Source of the DNA: Bacteroidota bacterium
Lineage (GTDB): Bacteria; Bacteroidota; Bacteroidia; Chitinophagales; Chitinophagaceae
Assembly: GCA_016183765.1 (NCBI GenBank)
Contig: JACPEA010000013.1
Location: forward strand, 434,001 to 498,000
DNA: 64,000 bases
Direction: 5' to 3'
The position numbers were made by a program, and so were the translations under genes. Shown here piece after piece: positions 34,097-44,005 of the stretch (its first letter is position 1; the number at the start of each line of letters is the position of its first letter). Below the pieces are notes generated by a model. The model was not told where the DNA came from and did no database searches. It saw nothing but the letters and a program-made list of their open reading frames with translations.

Positions 34097-37000
34097 ATGA
34101 AGAAATTATTGCATTATGCAGCTTTTATCTGTTGTAGCTCCCTGCTGACTATATTCCAACATACGGAATCGTTTGCGGCGGATACACGATATACAGCAGG
34201 CTTTTTTCAAACCCAATCAGATCAATTGATATCAGGAAAGATCACGGATGCCGGTACAGGCCTGCCGCTTTCCGGAGCCACTGTTTCTGTAAAAGGGTCC
34301 AAAGTGAATGTATCGTCAGATGCATCGGGTAAATACAGTATCAGGGTTCCCAATAGCAAATCGGTACTGGTGATCAGTTATATTGGATACAATACACAGG
34401 AAGCTGCCATAACAGGCACCGGCCTGGATATTGCGTTGAAGCCGGCTTCACAGGACCTGACACAGGTGGTTGTGGTGGGGTATGGTACGCAGAGCAGGAG
34501 AGATGTGACTGGTGCCGTAAAATCAGTGAAAAGTGAAGCTTTTAATAAAGGTATTATCAATGCCCCCGAAGAGTTGTTGCAGGGTAAAGTGGCCGGTGTT
34601 ACTGTAACTTCTGCCAGTGGTGAGCCGGGAGGGATCCTGGGTATTACGGTACGTGGACCAGGTGGCGTTCGTACCGGGAGCACCCCTTTGTTTGTAGTGG
34701 ACGGACTGGCGCTGGACAATTCAAGCACCGGCGGTGGTAACCCATTGAATTTCCTGAATCCGCAGGATATAGAATCCATCGATGTATTGAAAGATGCTTC
34801 TGCTACGGCTATTTATGGATCAAGAGGCGCCAACGGGGTTGTCCTGATCACCACCAAACGTGGTAAAGCAGGTATTTCAACGATCAATGTTTCCAGCAGT
34901 TATGGTCTTTCCAAATTGGCCCGTCCTATTGCTGTTTTTGATGCGGCAGAATATAAAAAACAGGTTGTTGCCCTGGGCGGCACACTGGATGATAAAGGAG
35001 CTACTACCGATTGGCAGGAAGCCATTACCCGCACCGCACAAACGCAGAACCATAACCTGGCTTTGAGCGGTGGTGCAGAAAAACTCACATACTATGCTTC
35101 TTTTGGAATGCAGAAGCAGGAGGGGATCATCAGAGACAATACACTCGACAGGTATACAGGCCGCTTCAATGCTACGCAAAGATTTCTGGAAGACAAACTG
35201 ATCGTAGAAGCGAACCTGAGCGTTACCGGGACCTATAATACACGACCGCCCATTTCCGGTGTGATCGGCGATGCACTCTCCAATAACCCCACTTATGCCG
35301 TATACGATGCAGCCGGAAACCCCGCACAGTACCTGAACATTAATAATCCCATGCAGAGTTTTAAACTGGACCAGGATATTACCAAGATCAACCGTATCGT
35401 AGGTAGTATCTCTCCTTCGGTTAAAATTGTCAAGGGACTTACCTTCAAAATGAATTTTGGTATCGATCATTCAGGAGGTACACGTGATATACAATCCATG
35501 CCCAATGCGGTTCCTCTGCGTGAAGGAAGACTGGAAACCTATTATACCACCAACCGGAATACCCTGTTTGAGAATTATCTTACCTACCATTTCACCAAAG
35601 GGAGCCATGTGTTTTCGGCCCTGGCTGGTTATTCTTACCAGAAGATCTTTTTGCAAGGACGCAATTACAGTATTAACCGTTTTGCCATCTCACCGGTTGA
35701 ACCGCAATACAATCCCGGCTTAGGACAGGATCTGACACTGGCTAATAACAGGCCCGGTGGTTATGCGCTGATCAATGAGTTACAATCTTATTTTGGCAGG
35801 GTTAACTATCAATACAAGAACAAATATCTCGCTACGATTAATATGCGTGCAGACGGATCATCCAAGTTTGGCGCCAACAATAAATACGGATTCTTTCCTT
35901 CCTTCTCTCTCGGATGGAAAATCACAGAAGAGGAATTCATGAAGCAATCACTGTTCAATAACCTGAAATTACGTGCAGGGTGGGGACAGACAGGTAACCA
36001 GGAAATTCCTTCCAAGATCACACAGGCATTGTATACTTCTTCTGTTTCGGCAACCACCAGTTACCCGCTTAGCGGAACAGGGCCATACCCGGCAGGGACC
36101 ATCTTTTCAAGACTGGCCAATCCTGATATTCAGTGGGAAGTATCTAACCAGACCAATATCGGTCTTGATTTTGGAATAGGGAAATTAAGCGGTTCTATCG
36201 ACTACTTTCATAAAGTATCCAATAATATCCTGCTCGAGGTGATTCCTGCCGATCCTGTGCAGCCGGCAGGAAGTTTCTGGACCAATGTAAAGGACATGAA
36301 TATCACCAATAAAGGTGTTGAAATGGAACTGGAGTATAAGGTAAGATCAGAGAAAGGACTGGGTTATTCGGTGGGAGGTAATTTTACCTATCAGAAGAAC
36401 AAAGTGACCGGCTCGCCTTACACAGTGATCCCTTCCGGTTCTGCTTCCGGTTCAGGACTCACTTCTGCCACGATCAACGGTTATATTAACAATGAGCCCA
36501 TCGGTACTTTTTACCTGAAAGAGTTCATCGGATTTGATAATAACGGATTGAGCGTTTACCGTGATACAGACGGTGATGGCATTATCAGCGATAAAGACAG
36601 GATAGCGGCCGGTTCGGCGCTGCCAAAGTATACGTATAATTTCTTCGGTAACCTTTCGTACAAAGAGTTTGATTTTTCTGTGAACTTCAATGGCGTATCG
36701 GGTAACAAGATCTACGATAATACGGCTAACGCCAACTTTTATAAACTTCGTTTGTCTAAGGGCATCAACACCACCAGCGAAGCAATAGAGAACCCAAAGG
36801 AATCAGTTAACAATGCAGCGCCGGTTAGCACCCGTTTTCTTAAGAATGGCTCTTACCTCCGTTTGAATAACCTGACACTGGGCTATACATTCAATACTGC
36901 CAAACTGGGTATGAATAAGTTCATTACCGGGCTGCGTGTAGCGGTTACCGGACAGAACCTGTTCGTGATCACCAAATACAACGGATACGATCCCGAAGTA

Positions 37001-37102
37001 AATACCGACAGAACCATCAATGGGATCTCTTCTTACGGTATTGATTACCTCAGTTACCCTAAAGCGAGATCTTTCCTATTCAGCTTAAACGTATCATTCT
37101 AA
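34097..37102 (+). CDS. SusC/RagA family TonB-linked outer membrane protein
   Basis: A 1001-residue TonB-dependent transporter. It has a signal peptide (cleaved near ESFAAD) and a carboxypeptidase-regulatory-like domain at about 48-120 (ISGKITDAGTGLPLSGATV). The SusC TonB box VVVVGYGTQSRRDVTGAV and plug (GKVAGVTVTS, VDGLALDNSS, IDVLKDASATAIYGSRGANG) follow. The barrel contains NGVSGNKIYD and ends SLNVSF. It pairs with the susD ten bases downstream. Its neighbours, sugar isomerase-like and oxidoreductase genes plus a sialidase on the other side, suggest a glycoside substrate. Confidence 0.95.
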   Translation: MKKLLHYAAFICCSSLLTIFQHTESFAADTRYTAGFFQTQSDQLISGKITDAGTGLPLSGATVSVKGSKVNVSSDASGKYSIRVPNSKSVLVISYIGYNTQEAAITGTGLDIALKPASQDLTQVVVVGYGTQSRRDVTGAVKSVKSEAFNKGIINAPEELLQGKVAGVTVTSASGEPGGILGITVRGPGGVRTGSTPLFVVDGLALDNSSTGGGNPLNFLNPQDIESIDVLKDASATAIYGSRGANGVVLITTKRGKAGISTINVSSSYGLSKLARPIAVFDAAEYKKQVVALGGTLDDKGATTDWQEAITRTAQTQNHNLALSGGAEKLTYYASFGMQKQEGIIRDNTLDRYTGRFNATQRFLEDKLIVEANLSVTGTYNTRPPISGVIGDALSNNPTYAVYDAAGNPAQYLNINNPMQSFKLDQDITKINRIVGSISPSVKIVKGLTFKMNFGIDHSGGTRDIQSMPNAVPLREGRLETYYTTNRNTLFENYLTYHFTKGSHVFSALAGYSYQKIFLQGRNYSINRFAISPVEPQYNPGLGQDLTLANNRPGGYALINELQSYFGRVNYQYKNKYLATINMRADGSSKFGANNKYGFFPSFSLGWKITEEEFMKQSLFNNLKLRAGWGQTGNQEIPSKITQALYTSSVSATTSYPLSGTGPYPAGTIFSRLANPDIQWEVSNQTNIGLDFGIGKLSGSIDYFHKVSNNILLEVIPADPVQPAGSFWTNVKDMNITNKGVEMELEYKVRSEKGLGYSVGGNFTYQKNKVTGSPYTVIPSGSASGSGLTSATINGYINNEPIGTFYLKEFIGFDNNGLSVYRDTDGDGIISDKDRIAAGSALPKYTYNFFGNLSYKEFDFSVNFNGVSGNKIYDNTANANFYKLRLSKGINTTSEAIENPKESVNNAAPVSTRFLKNGSYLRLNNLTLGYTFNTAKLGMNKFITGLRVAVTGQNLFVITKYNGYDPEVNTDRTINGISSYGIDYLSYPKARSFLFSLNVSF

Positions 37103-37112
37103 AGAACCTACC

Positions 37113-38804
37113 ATGAAAAAAAATATTATCCCGCTATTTGCCATTACAGCCCTGTTAGCCCTGGCAACGGGTTGCACTAAATTGCAGGAAAATGTACTGG
37201 ATGAGTCTTCTGTAACCGGACAAACCCAGAAGCAGATTGCAGATGGGCTGATTGCGCCGGTTTATGCCAGGCTTCCGAATATTTTTCAGCATACCACTTA
37301 TTTTGCCTTACAGGAAATTTCAACGGATGAAGCTATATTGCCTTATCGCGGCGGTACAGACTGGGGCGATAACGGTATTTACATTTCTTTGCACAAACAC
37401 GAAACGGCCAGCACCGATCCCAATGTACGAGATACCTGGAACCTGATTACACAGGAAATATCAAGGGCCATTACCGCGATCTCTTTTTTAAAAACGAATA
37501 CGGATCCGAATGTGAAACTTTATATGGCCGAAGCCAGGGGTATGCGGGCTTTCTATAACCTGCTTAGCCTGGATCTGTTTGGAGTGGTATTTGTAAAAGA
37601 TGATCCGGGTGCAACCTCCACCATTATCCGTGGTGCCGAAGCTGTTGAATATCTCAAAAGCGAGCTGCTGGCAGTTGAACCTGTATTGGATAATACAACC
37701 GGTCCCGGCAGGCTTACCAAAGCCGGTGTGTGGGGGTTACTGGCCCGTCTGCACCTGAATGCTGCAGCTTACCGCGATATTTACTATACCGGCACGCCCA
37801 CTTTCAAGGCAGAGGATATGGATGAAGTGATCAAATATTGTGATAAGATCATCAGTTCCGGACAATACACATTAGCCGCTGATTATTTTTCTATTTTCAG
37901 TGATAACAATCACGATAATAAGGAATTGATCTTTGCGGTAGACCAGCGTGCCGACCTGAATGGTCATAACCGGATGGCGTATTTTTCCTTATCCGGAGAT
38001 CAGTTTCCCCTGCCGGCTTTTCCATCTGCCAATGGAACGGATGGACCGGGGATTACACCTGATTTCTACAGGAGCTGGGCAAACACCTATGCGCCGGTTG
38101 ATCCTGCTGCGGCAGATCCGAGGTTCTATAAACAGAACATTTCTATCTATACCAACCCCGGCGATTCCTGTGTAACAGATTTCAACATTGATCGGGGTAT
38201 CCTGCGTGGACAACAATACGGGTTGATCCGTCAGAATGGTGTGTTTGTGAAATGCCCGGATGGTAAATACAAAGTGGGTAAGTTGTACAATGCCACCCGC
38301 AACAGACCTAACCAACCGGTTATTTTTACCGAAGCGATTGACTTTACAACTGCCGGCAGTGATTATTCAACAGGGTATCGTGTAGAAAAATATGAATTCA
38401 GCCGTAAGTCTGTCAGTGGCCGTAATTTTGGCGAAGCCGATATTTCCATTATCCGTTTGGCAGATATTTACCTGATGCGGGCTGAAGCCAAACTTCGTAA
38501 AAATGATGCGACAGGCGCTTTGCTTGACGTAAATACGGTTCGTCTGTCGCGTACAGCGTATGCCGTAAAACCCGCCCCTTTAACAGGAACCCTTACACTG
38601 GATATGCTTTTCCGCGAAAGGGGCTTTGAATTGTATTGGGAGATGCACCGTCGTACGGATATGATCCGCTTTGGAAAATATGAAGGTGCCTGGACAGAAA
38701 AGAACAACACGGATAAGAATAAACGGTTGTTCCCGATACCACAAACAGCCATTGATGGCGCCAGTAACCTGCCCGGGTATCTGAAACAGAATCCCGGATA
38801 TTAA
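37113..38804 (+). CDS. SusD/RagB family outer membrane lipoprotein
   Basis: A 563-residue surface lipoprotein and partner of the SusC before it. The lipobox is LATGCTK (Cys at 21). Family blocks include ARGMRAFYNLLSLDLFGVVFV, WGLLARLHLNAAAY, IIRLADIYLMRAEAKLR and the C-terminal ERGFELYWEMHRRTDMIRFGK, followed by KNKRLFPIPQTAID. This is the classical SusD form (RagB/SusD, PF07980 plus SusD-like N-terminal), unlike the SusD_2 type at 7530. A long hairpin terminator follows. Confidence 0.95.
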   Translation: MKKNIIPLFAITALLALATGCTKLQENVLDESSVTGQTQKQIADGLIAPVYARLPNIFQHTTYFALQEISTDEAILPYRGGTDWGDNGIYISLHKHETASTDPNVRDTWNLITQEISRAITAISFLKTNTDPNVKLYMAEARGMRAFYNLLSLDLFGVVFVKDDPGATSTIIRGAEAVEYLKSELLAVEPVLDNTTGPGRLTKAGVWGLLARLHLNAAAYRDIYYTGTPTFKAEDMDEVIKYCDKIISSGQYTLAADYFSIFSDNNHDNKELIFAVDQRADLNGHNRMAYFSLSGDQFPLPAFPSANGTDGPGITPDFYRSWANTYAPVDPAAADPRFYKQNISIYTNPGDSCVTDFNIDRGILRGQQYGLIRQNGVFVKCPDGKYKVGKLYNATRNRPNQPVIFTEAIDFTTAGSDYSTGYRVEKYEFSRKSVSGRNFGEADISIIRLADIYLMRAEAKLRKNDATGALLDVNTVRLSRTAYAVKPAPLTGTLTLDMLFRERGFELYWEMHRRTDMIRFGKYEGAWTEKNNTDKNKRLFPIPQTAIDGASNLPGYLKQNPGY

Positions 38805-38827
38805 AAAAGGCAGGTTTGTATTTGGCT

Positions 38828-38864
38828 AAGGATATACAGTTGTTTCAACTGTATATCCTTTTTT
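38828..38864. terminator. Intrinsic terminator of the second susCD pair, also usable from the minus strand
   Basis: A perfect 15-bp stem pairs AAGGATATACAGTTG (38828-38842) with CAACTGTATATCCTT (38846-38860), followed by TTTTG. It separates susD from the convergent TIM-barrel gene. Confidence 0.9.
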
Positions 38865-38865
38865 G

Positions 38866-39795
38866 TTATGGGTGGGTTATCGCTTTGGTTAAGGCTGCTT
38901 TTACTTTTTGCAGAAAAGGAGGAACCAGCGTAAAAGGATCTCCGGGACTCAGTGTTTCTATGGGCAGGTAGCCACGATAGCCGGATGCGGATATAATAGC
39001 ACAAAGCCTGTCCAGGTTCATATCGGATACGTTTCCCTGGTAATTGAGCTTTTCCTTGATCTGCCAGTTTACGGCCCAGCCGGTTGTTTTTTGGATCTCA
39101 CCATACGGTTCTTCTGTAACGAAACTTCCGGTATCGAGTACCAGTCCAAACCATTCGCTGTTCACTTTCTGCAGTAGGCTGATTGCCTGATCGGCAGTTT
39201 TCACAAAATCATTGTGGTTCTGCAGCGCAACAATTACACCGTGTTGCCGGCCATGGGCCACACAGCTTTTGATGCAGGTTACGATCCAGTCTTCCACTTC
39301 TTCCCGGCTATAACCGGCAGGCAGGGTTTTACCGCTGAAAATACGGATAACGGGTGCCCCCAGTTTAGCTGCCACTTCAATCCATTTTTTTACAAAAGCA
39401 ACTTCCGCGGCTCTTGTAACTGCATCCGGATCTGCAAATTCGTTGCGTATGCCGGTTCCGCTGATCCCGAGCCCTGAACGGTGGGCCTTATTTTTTAAAT
39501 GGTAGATATAGGCATCCGATGGTATTTCGGGGTAACCGGGAAAATAATAACCAGTGAGATCAATGGCATCAAAACCTTCCCGTACACAGAAATCCATTAC
39601 TTCTTCCAGCGTAGTTTTTTTAGCAGATAAAAGTGAATGGAAAGAATAGGCATTGAGACTGATCTTAAAACGGTTGCCCGTTAAAAAATCTCCCGGTTGA
39701 TTGGGCTTGGCTGCCCAGGTCATCGGCGCCACACCTGCTGCAGCGGAACCAGTGAGCAAAGTGCGGATGAATTTTCTTCTGGGTTGTGCGCGCAT
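38866..39795 (-). CDS. Sugar phosphate isomerase/epimerase-type TIM-barrel protein with Tat-like signal
   Basis: A 309-residue AP-endonuclease-2-like TIM barrel (xylose isomerase-like superfamily). The N-terminus RRKFIRTLLTGSAAAGVAP is a twin-arginine-type signal, so the protein is exported folded, as many such proteins in this phylum are. Core stretches are GFDAIDLTGYYFPGYP, GAPVIRIFSGK, GVIVALQNHNDFV (metal-site His), GLVLDTGS and YRGYLPIETLSPG (metal-site Glu). It follows the Gfo/Idh/MocA gene by nine bases on the same strand, so the two form an operon. Substrate unknown; 3-keto sugar isomerisation or elimination is inference. Confidence 0.88.
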   Translation of the reverse strand: MRAQPRRKFIRTLLTGSAAAGVAPMTWAAKPNQPGDFLTGNRFKISLNAYSFHSLLSAKKTTLEEVMDFCVREGFDAIDLTGYYFPGYPEIPSDAYIYHLKNKAHRSGLGISGTGIRNEFADPDAVTRAAEVAFVKKWIEVAAKLGAPVIRIFSGKTLPAGYSREEVEDWIVTCIKSCVAHGRQHGVIVALQNHNDFVKTADQAISLLQKVNSEWFGLVLDTGSFVTEEPYGEIQKTTGWAVNWQIKEKLNYQGNVSDMNLDRLCAIISASGYRGYLPIETLSPGDPFTLVPPFLQKVKAALTKAITHP

Positions 39796-39804
39796 ATCCT
39801 TGGT

Positions 39805-40830
39805 TTAACGTGAAAGGTCTGAAAGCTTTTTGCCGTAGGCGAAACATTCCATTACCCGCATCGATACCAACGCATCTGCAGCAGAACAGGGGTTAGGGGC
39901 GTTGCCCAGGAAATACTGTACCACGTCTCCGATCATCGGTTGCTGTATATGAGCAGGTGGTTCGAATGATAAGATGTCCTCCTGTTCATCGGTGAGTACA
40001 GACACCGTATGGCCAAAGACCGGGAAACGGATCCTGCCCCCCGAACCAATGATCTCAAACAGGTCTTCTTCCGTGCCAGGTGCAGTAGTATAGGCCCATT
40101 GCCCGGTGAACAGTACCTGGTTGGGTAAAAGCATCATGCCGCTTACCGCATCTGCTGTTTCATAAAAGCCGGCCTGGTTCACACCCGAGCCAAATGCTTC
40201 AACGGGATTACCAAAAAAATGCACGACCAGGTCAAGCTGGTGCGGAGCCAGGTCGTAGAAATAGCCGGCACCGGCGATCGAAGGATCTACACGCCAGTTG
40301 GTTTCTGTAGGGGCCACGATATCGGGTCTGTGTTGCTGCAACATGCTGATGCGCACGGTCCTGATATCGCCGATCGCTTTTTCGGTAAGTAATGCGCGTA
40401 TTTTCCGGAACATGGGCAGTCCTCTCCGGTAATGTGCCATGGTCAGTTTGCCATTGTTCTTCTCCGCTGCCTCCTGCATGCGTAAACAGGAAGCGGTTGT
40501 TACGGCCATGGGTTTCTCTACGTACACCGGTTTGCCTGCCTGTATGGCCGCCAGTGCATAGGCTTCGTGTGAATCAGGCGGTGTGGCTACATAAATGGCA
40601 TTGATGTCAGGATCGTTGATCAATGCTGTGGCATCATCATACCATTTGGGAACGCCATGGCGGTCAGCATAATCCTTTGCTTTGTTGCCGTTACGTCGCA
40701 TAACGGCCAGTAGGGAAGAACCGGGTACTTTATTAAAAGCGGGTCCGCTTTTTTTCTCGGTAACATTACCGCAACCAATAATACCCCAGCGAAGTTCTGT
40801 TGGTGTTTCAGTGAATGGATCCATAGACAT
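39805..40830 (-). CDS. Gfo/Idh/MocA family oxidoreductase
   Basis: A 341-residue cytoplasmic NAD(P)-dependent sugar dehydrogenase. The Rossmann motif is WGIIGCGNVTEKK near residue 15. The signature AIYVATPPDSHEAYALAAIQAGKPVYVEKPM contains the conserved EKP lysine, and YFYDLAPHQLDLVVHFFG holds the catalytic His region. No signal peptide is present, unlike the TIM barrel encoded behind it. It is divergent from a second TIM-barrel gene at 41068. Members act on inositols, glucose-fructose pairs or C3 of glycosides. Confidence 0.92.
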   Translation of the reverse strand: MSMDPFTETPTELRWGIIGCGNVTEKKSGPAFNKVPGSSLLAVMRRNGNKAKDYADRHGVPKWYDDATALINDPDINAIYVATPPDSHEAYALAAIQAGKPVYVEKPMAVTTASCLRMQEAAEKNNGKLTMAHYRRGLPMFRKIRALLTEKAIGDIRTVRISMLQQHRPDIVAPTETNWRVDPSIAGAGYFYDLAPHQLDLVVHFFGNPVEAFGSGVNQAGFYETADAVSGMMLLPNQVLFTGQWAYTTAPGTEEDLFEIIGSGGRIRFPVFGHTVSVLTDEQEDILSFEPPAHIQQPMIGDVVQYFLGNAPNPCSAADALVSMRVMECFAYGKKLSDLSR

Positions 40831-41067
40831 AAATCGGGACTATGCGGTTAAAGTTATTCATTTGAACTGAACGGGCCATTGTACGGCCTTTAATTTTTGC
40901 GAAGTCAAGCTACATCGTTTTCGTAAATTTAGATCCCTTCAAAACGCACTTACTGCAAAAAAAAAGCAAAATTCACAGTGAGTATCGGTGAAATGCGGTT
41001 TCCGTTGAAACGGCGGGTGCATAGTGATCCGACAACGATTTTATCTCTCCATCTTAAAAACGATTGC

Positions 41068-41910
41068 ATGTCAGTATTCAGAAATCTTTTACAAAGATCA
41101 GTGGCTGTTATGACAGCTCTGTTAGCAACAGCGCTTATATCCGGTGCCACACCCCGGGCCTTCCTGGCCGATGGGAAGGACCCTTTGCCGGTAGGTGTAG
41201 CGGGATTTACATTTGCCAAATTTGATCTTGACAAGTCCATTGCCATGATGAAACGGCTGGGGGTGCATTACCTCTCTGTGAAAGAAATCCACCTGCCCCT
41301 TAACAGCAGCCAGGAAACCATTGATGCCACACTTGCCAAATACAAAGCGGCCGATATACAGGTGTATACGGTAGGTGTGATTTATATGAGGACGAAAGAA
41401 GCAGTAGACCAGGCTTTTGCCTATGCCAAAAAATGTGGCGTGCCAATGATCGTGGGTGTTCCCAGTTATGATTTGCTGGATTATGCCGAACAGAAAGTAA
41501 AAGAGTATGATATCAAACTGGCCATTCATAACCATGGTCCTGAAGATGCATTATATCCTGGTCCGAAAGATGTGTATGACCGCATTAAACAGCGTGATCC
41601 CCGCATGGGGCTGTGCATCGATATCGGTCATGCCGTTCGTGCCGGAACTGCTGTTGATAAAGCCGTTAAAGAATACAAGGATCGCCTGTTCGATCTGCAT
41701 ATCAAAGATGTGAGTATTGCCGCCAAAGAGGGTAAAGCCATCGAGATCGGCAGGGGGGTGATCGATTTTCCTGCCCTGGTGAAATCGTTGAACAAGATCG
41801 GATATAAGGGAGTGTGCAGTATTGAATTTGAAAAAGACATGACCGATCCCCTGGCAGGTATCGCTGAATCTATCGGGTATTTTAAAGGTGTGATGGCCGC
41901 CGAAAAATAG
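41068..41910 (+). CDS. Sugar phosphate isomerase/epimerase-type TIM-barrel protein, secreted
   Basis: A 280-residue xylose-isomerase-like TIM barrel. I start at the ATG at 41068 (MSVFRNLLQRSVAVMTALLA), which gives a signal peptide; the frame is open 30 codons upstream without homology. Core blocks are VGVAGFTFAKFDLDKSI, VHYLSVKEIHLPL, KLAIHNHGPE (metal His), GLCIDIGHAVRAG, LFDLHIKDVS and GYKGVCSIEFEKDM (metal Glu). It is only loosely similar to the barrel at 38866. It probably belongs with the divergent Gfo/Idh/MocA unit. A terminator closes it. Confidence 0.88.
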   Translation: MSVFRNLLQRSVAVMTALLATALISGATPRAFLADGKDPLPVGVAGFTFAKFDLDKSIAMMKRLGVHYLSVKEIHLPLNSSQETIDATLAKYKAADIQVYTVGVIYMRTKEAVDQAFAYAKKCGVPMIVGVPSYDLLDYAEQKVKEYDIKLAIHNHGPEDALYPGPKDVYDRIKQRDPRMGLCIDIGHAVRAGTAVDKAVKEYKDRLFDLHIKDVSIAAKEGKAIEIGRGVIDFPALVKSLNKIGYKGVCSIEFEKDMTDPLAGIAESIGYFKGVMAAEK

Positions 41911-41942
41911 TTTCTTCTCTTTCTTGTGCATAGTTAGTTGTT

Positions 41943-41973
41943 AATAGCCCGCAGGTTTTAGCGGGCTATTTTT
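41943..41973 (+). terminator. Intrinsic terminator after TIM-barrel gene
   Basis: A 10-bp stem pairs AATAGCCCGC (41943-41952) with GCGGGCTATT (41961-41970), followed by TTT. Confidence 0.85.
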
Positions 41974-42085
41974 ATAGCAGATGGCTGGCAGTCCGGCCCA
42001 ACGGGTTGGTAGGGGGATGATAGGTCTTAAAAAACGGCTTTTGGGTATTTCAGGCCCTAAATGTTACAATACACCTGAAATTCCT

Positions 42086-42093
42086 TACATTTA
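42086..42093 (+). promoter_or_regulatory. Likely -7 element of the cold shock gene
   Basis: TACATTTA has one mismatch to TAnnTTTG and lies 19 bases before the start codon. The leader would be short, unlike the long cold-inducible leader of E. coli cspA. Confidence 0.35.
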
Positions 42094-42112
42094 AGGATTA
42101 AATTTTAATATT

Positions 42113-42319
42113 ATGCCAACAGGAGTTGTAAAATGGTTCAATGATTCAAAGGGTTTCGGATTCATCACACCGGATGATGGTGGTGAAGATCTGTTTGCCC
42201 ACTTCTCTGCCATCAATATGGGTGGATTCAAAACATTAAAGGAAGGACAAAAAGTATCATTTGAAATAACAGATGGTAAAAAAGGAAAACAGGCATCTAA
42301 TATCCAGTCTGCCGAATAA
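42113..42319 (+). CDS. Cold shock protein, CspA family
   Basis: A 68-residue single cold-shock domain that binds single-stranded RNA and DNA. It begins [20 protein letters not shown], with RNP1 KGFGFI (13-18) and RNP2 DLFAHF (26-31). The C-terminal part ([18 protein letters not shown]) is normal. It stands alone with its own terminator. I do not assign a specific csp letter. Confidence 0.96.
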   Translation: MPTGVVKWFNDSKGFGFITPDDGGEDLFAHFSAINMGGFKTLKEGQKVSFEITDGKKGKQASNIQSAE

Positions 42320-42334
42320 CCTTTTTTGATCCCG

Positions 42335-42354
42335 AACCGGACCAACCGGTTTTT
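42335..42354 (+). terminator. Intrinsic terminator of the cold shock gene
   Basis: AACCGG (42335-42340) pairs with CCGGTT (42346-42351), followed by three T. Confidence 0.6.
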
Positions 42355-42434
42355 GCCTATCTCTGTATTTCCGTGTTAACCCTGTTGACCTGGAGATACG
42401 GAGATATTGTATGTAAGGAAGTATCTGTTCTGCG

Positions 42435-43829
42435 TTATTCCATGCAATCCAGGTAATCCTTAATCTTCTTTTTGCTGAAGGGATGTATCGATAACATCAG
42501 GTAACCACCTCCATTCAGCATGGGATCTTTCTTCAACAGTCCCAGGTTATGTAACCCAACCACCAGTGGGCCTGCTTTAACGGCCATACCTACCCATAGT
42601 TGTCCCTGTGTATTGTATTGGATCGGTAAATAAGCGCCCAGGTTCAGGGTTTCCCAACGCGGGGTAATAGTGAGCAGGTTCAGTTCCCGGGTGCGTAATT
42701 TGGTATAACTGGAGCTGGAGTAAACATTTATATTCAGTTCTCCGTTCACATAGAAATGATTGCCAAGGTTCCGGTCAATGTTCAGGATGAAGCGGGTAGG
42801 GTTGGCAATGGTAAAACGTTCTGTGATATCAGCGCTATTGGTAAAAATAGAACGCAGGGAATCTTTGAATTCCTGGAGGGTCTGTGTACCCGACAGCTTT
42901 CTGTCGATGGTAGCATCTGTAATGGCAAAATTAGGTCCGAACAGTTGTACAGAAGACGTTCCGGGAGTAAAACGGTTCGCACCCAGGTCCATCAGGCTAA
43001 GACCGATCTTCCAGTCGTAATTGAGAACATTGTTACCTGTACTGGCAGTAGTCTCGCTGTTATAGGTCAGGTATTCTATGCCCATGCTTAATCCCAGCCC
43101 AGTGTGTGATTTCTTCAGAAAGTTCTTGAATGTGCTTTCATCATAATTGGCCGAATACCCCATGGAACCGCTGCCATCGGTCAATGAGTAAACGGTATCG
43201 GTTCCATTCTTCGATTCGAAATAGCTTACTTTGTTCAGTTTCATAAAAGCGCCAGACAATCCTCTCATGATCTGGAAAGTGATACCAGCCGTAAGACGTG
43301 AGCGACTGTCTTCGTGCAGCACCTGCGAGTAGTTCAGGTCAGCTTCCAGCCACCCGCTTTGGGTTACGGATCCTTGCAGGAAGGGCAGGGTATTATTGGC
43401 AACCAGGAAACTGTGCAGGCTGTTGATGGTGTCGGAGTAACTGAAAGGCATCATTTTGGAGTGGGCATAGGTCCTGACCCTGATGCCTGCGTTGAATGCT
43501 CTGTTATTATCCGGTTTGTACAGCAGGTTGAACAGGCCGAGATCTGCATTGGTATGAACAAATTTACTGCTGCGCCCCTCCCGTAAACTTAGTTCCCGGG
43601 CTCCCTGGTTGTTCCGGATAAAAGCACTGTTGGTACTCATTTTTGCCTGTACCGATAATACTGTAAGGTCCCATCGGTGAGCTGAATTGACAGAGGAGGC
43701 GGGATTGTTAAAAATGGCCGTACTGCCTGCATAGGCCGAGCCATGTAATGCCTGGTAGCCCTGTGCCCTTAGTGTTGGGTAGGCTGCATGTACCGCAAGG
43801 ACAAGAAATGCGAATTGTTTCAGTCTCAT
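42435..43829 (-). CDS. DUF5723-type outer membrane beta-barrel protein
   Basis: A 464-residue exported protein with a signal peptide (MRLKQFAFLVLAVHAAYPTLRAQ) and alternating beta-strand pattern throughout, consistent with an outer membrane barrel. Similar proteins in Bacteroidota are annotated DUF5723 and resemble the PorV/PorP set in build: a short N-terminal GSAYAGSTAIFNNPASSVN loop, then strands such as RWDLTVLSVQAKMST and WEADLNYSQVLHEDSR-type repeats, and a closing LLKKDPMLNGGGYLMLSIHPF. Function unknown. ATG at 43829 is preferred over one three codons upstream. Confidence 0.78.
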   Translation of the reverse strand: MRLKQFAFLVLAVHAAYPTLRAQGYQALHGSAYAGSTAIFNNPASSVNSAHRWDLTVLSVQAKMSTNSAFIRNNQGARELSLREGRSSKFVHTNADLGLFNLLYKPDNNRAFNAGIRVRTYAHSKMMPFSYSDTINSLHSFLVANNTLPFLQGSVTQSGWLEADLNYSQVLHEDSRSRLTAGITFQIMRGLSGAFMKLNKVSYFESKNGTDTVYSLTDGSGSMGYSANYDESTFKNFLKKSHTGLGLSMGIEYLTYNSETTASTGNNVLNYDWKIGLSLMDLGANRFTPGTSSVQLFGPNFAITDATIDRKLSGTQTLQEFKDSLRSIFTNSADITERFTIANPTRFILNIDRNLGNHFYVNGELNINVYSSSSYTKLRTRELNLLTITPRWETLNLGAYLPIQYNTQGQLWVGMAVKAGPLVVGLHNLGLLKKDPMLNGGGYLMLSIHPFSKKKIKDYLDCME

Positions 43830-43977
43830 ATCCAACAATTGATACCCCGGGAAATTGGATTGCAGCCCTTATGCCCGATTTTAAGTTTTTATAAAGTAAG
43901 TATACCGGAACGGCCGTATGAAATTATCGAAAATCCGGCTTGTGCCATTAGCGGAAACGGCAGGGACCTGCGGGCAA

Positions 43978-44005
43978 TAAAAAGTCCCCTGTAGAAACAG
44001 GGGAC
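43978..44005 (-). terminator. Intrinsic terminator on the minus strand
   Basis: A 9-bp stem pairs GTCCCCTGT (43984-43992) with ACAGGGGAC (43997-44005) around loop AGAA. On the minus strand it runs into TTTTTATT. Confidence 0.85.
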
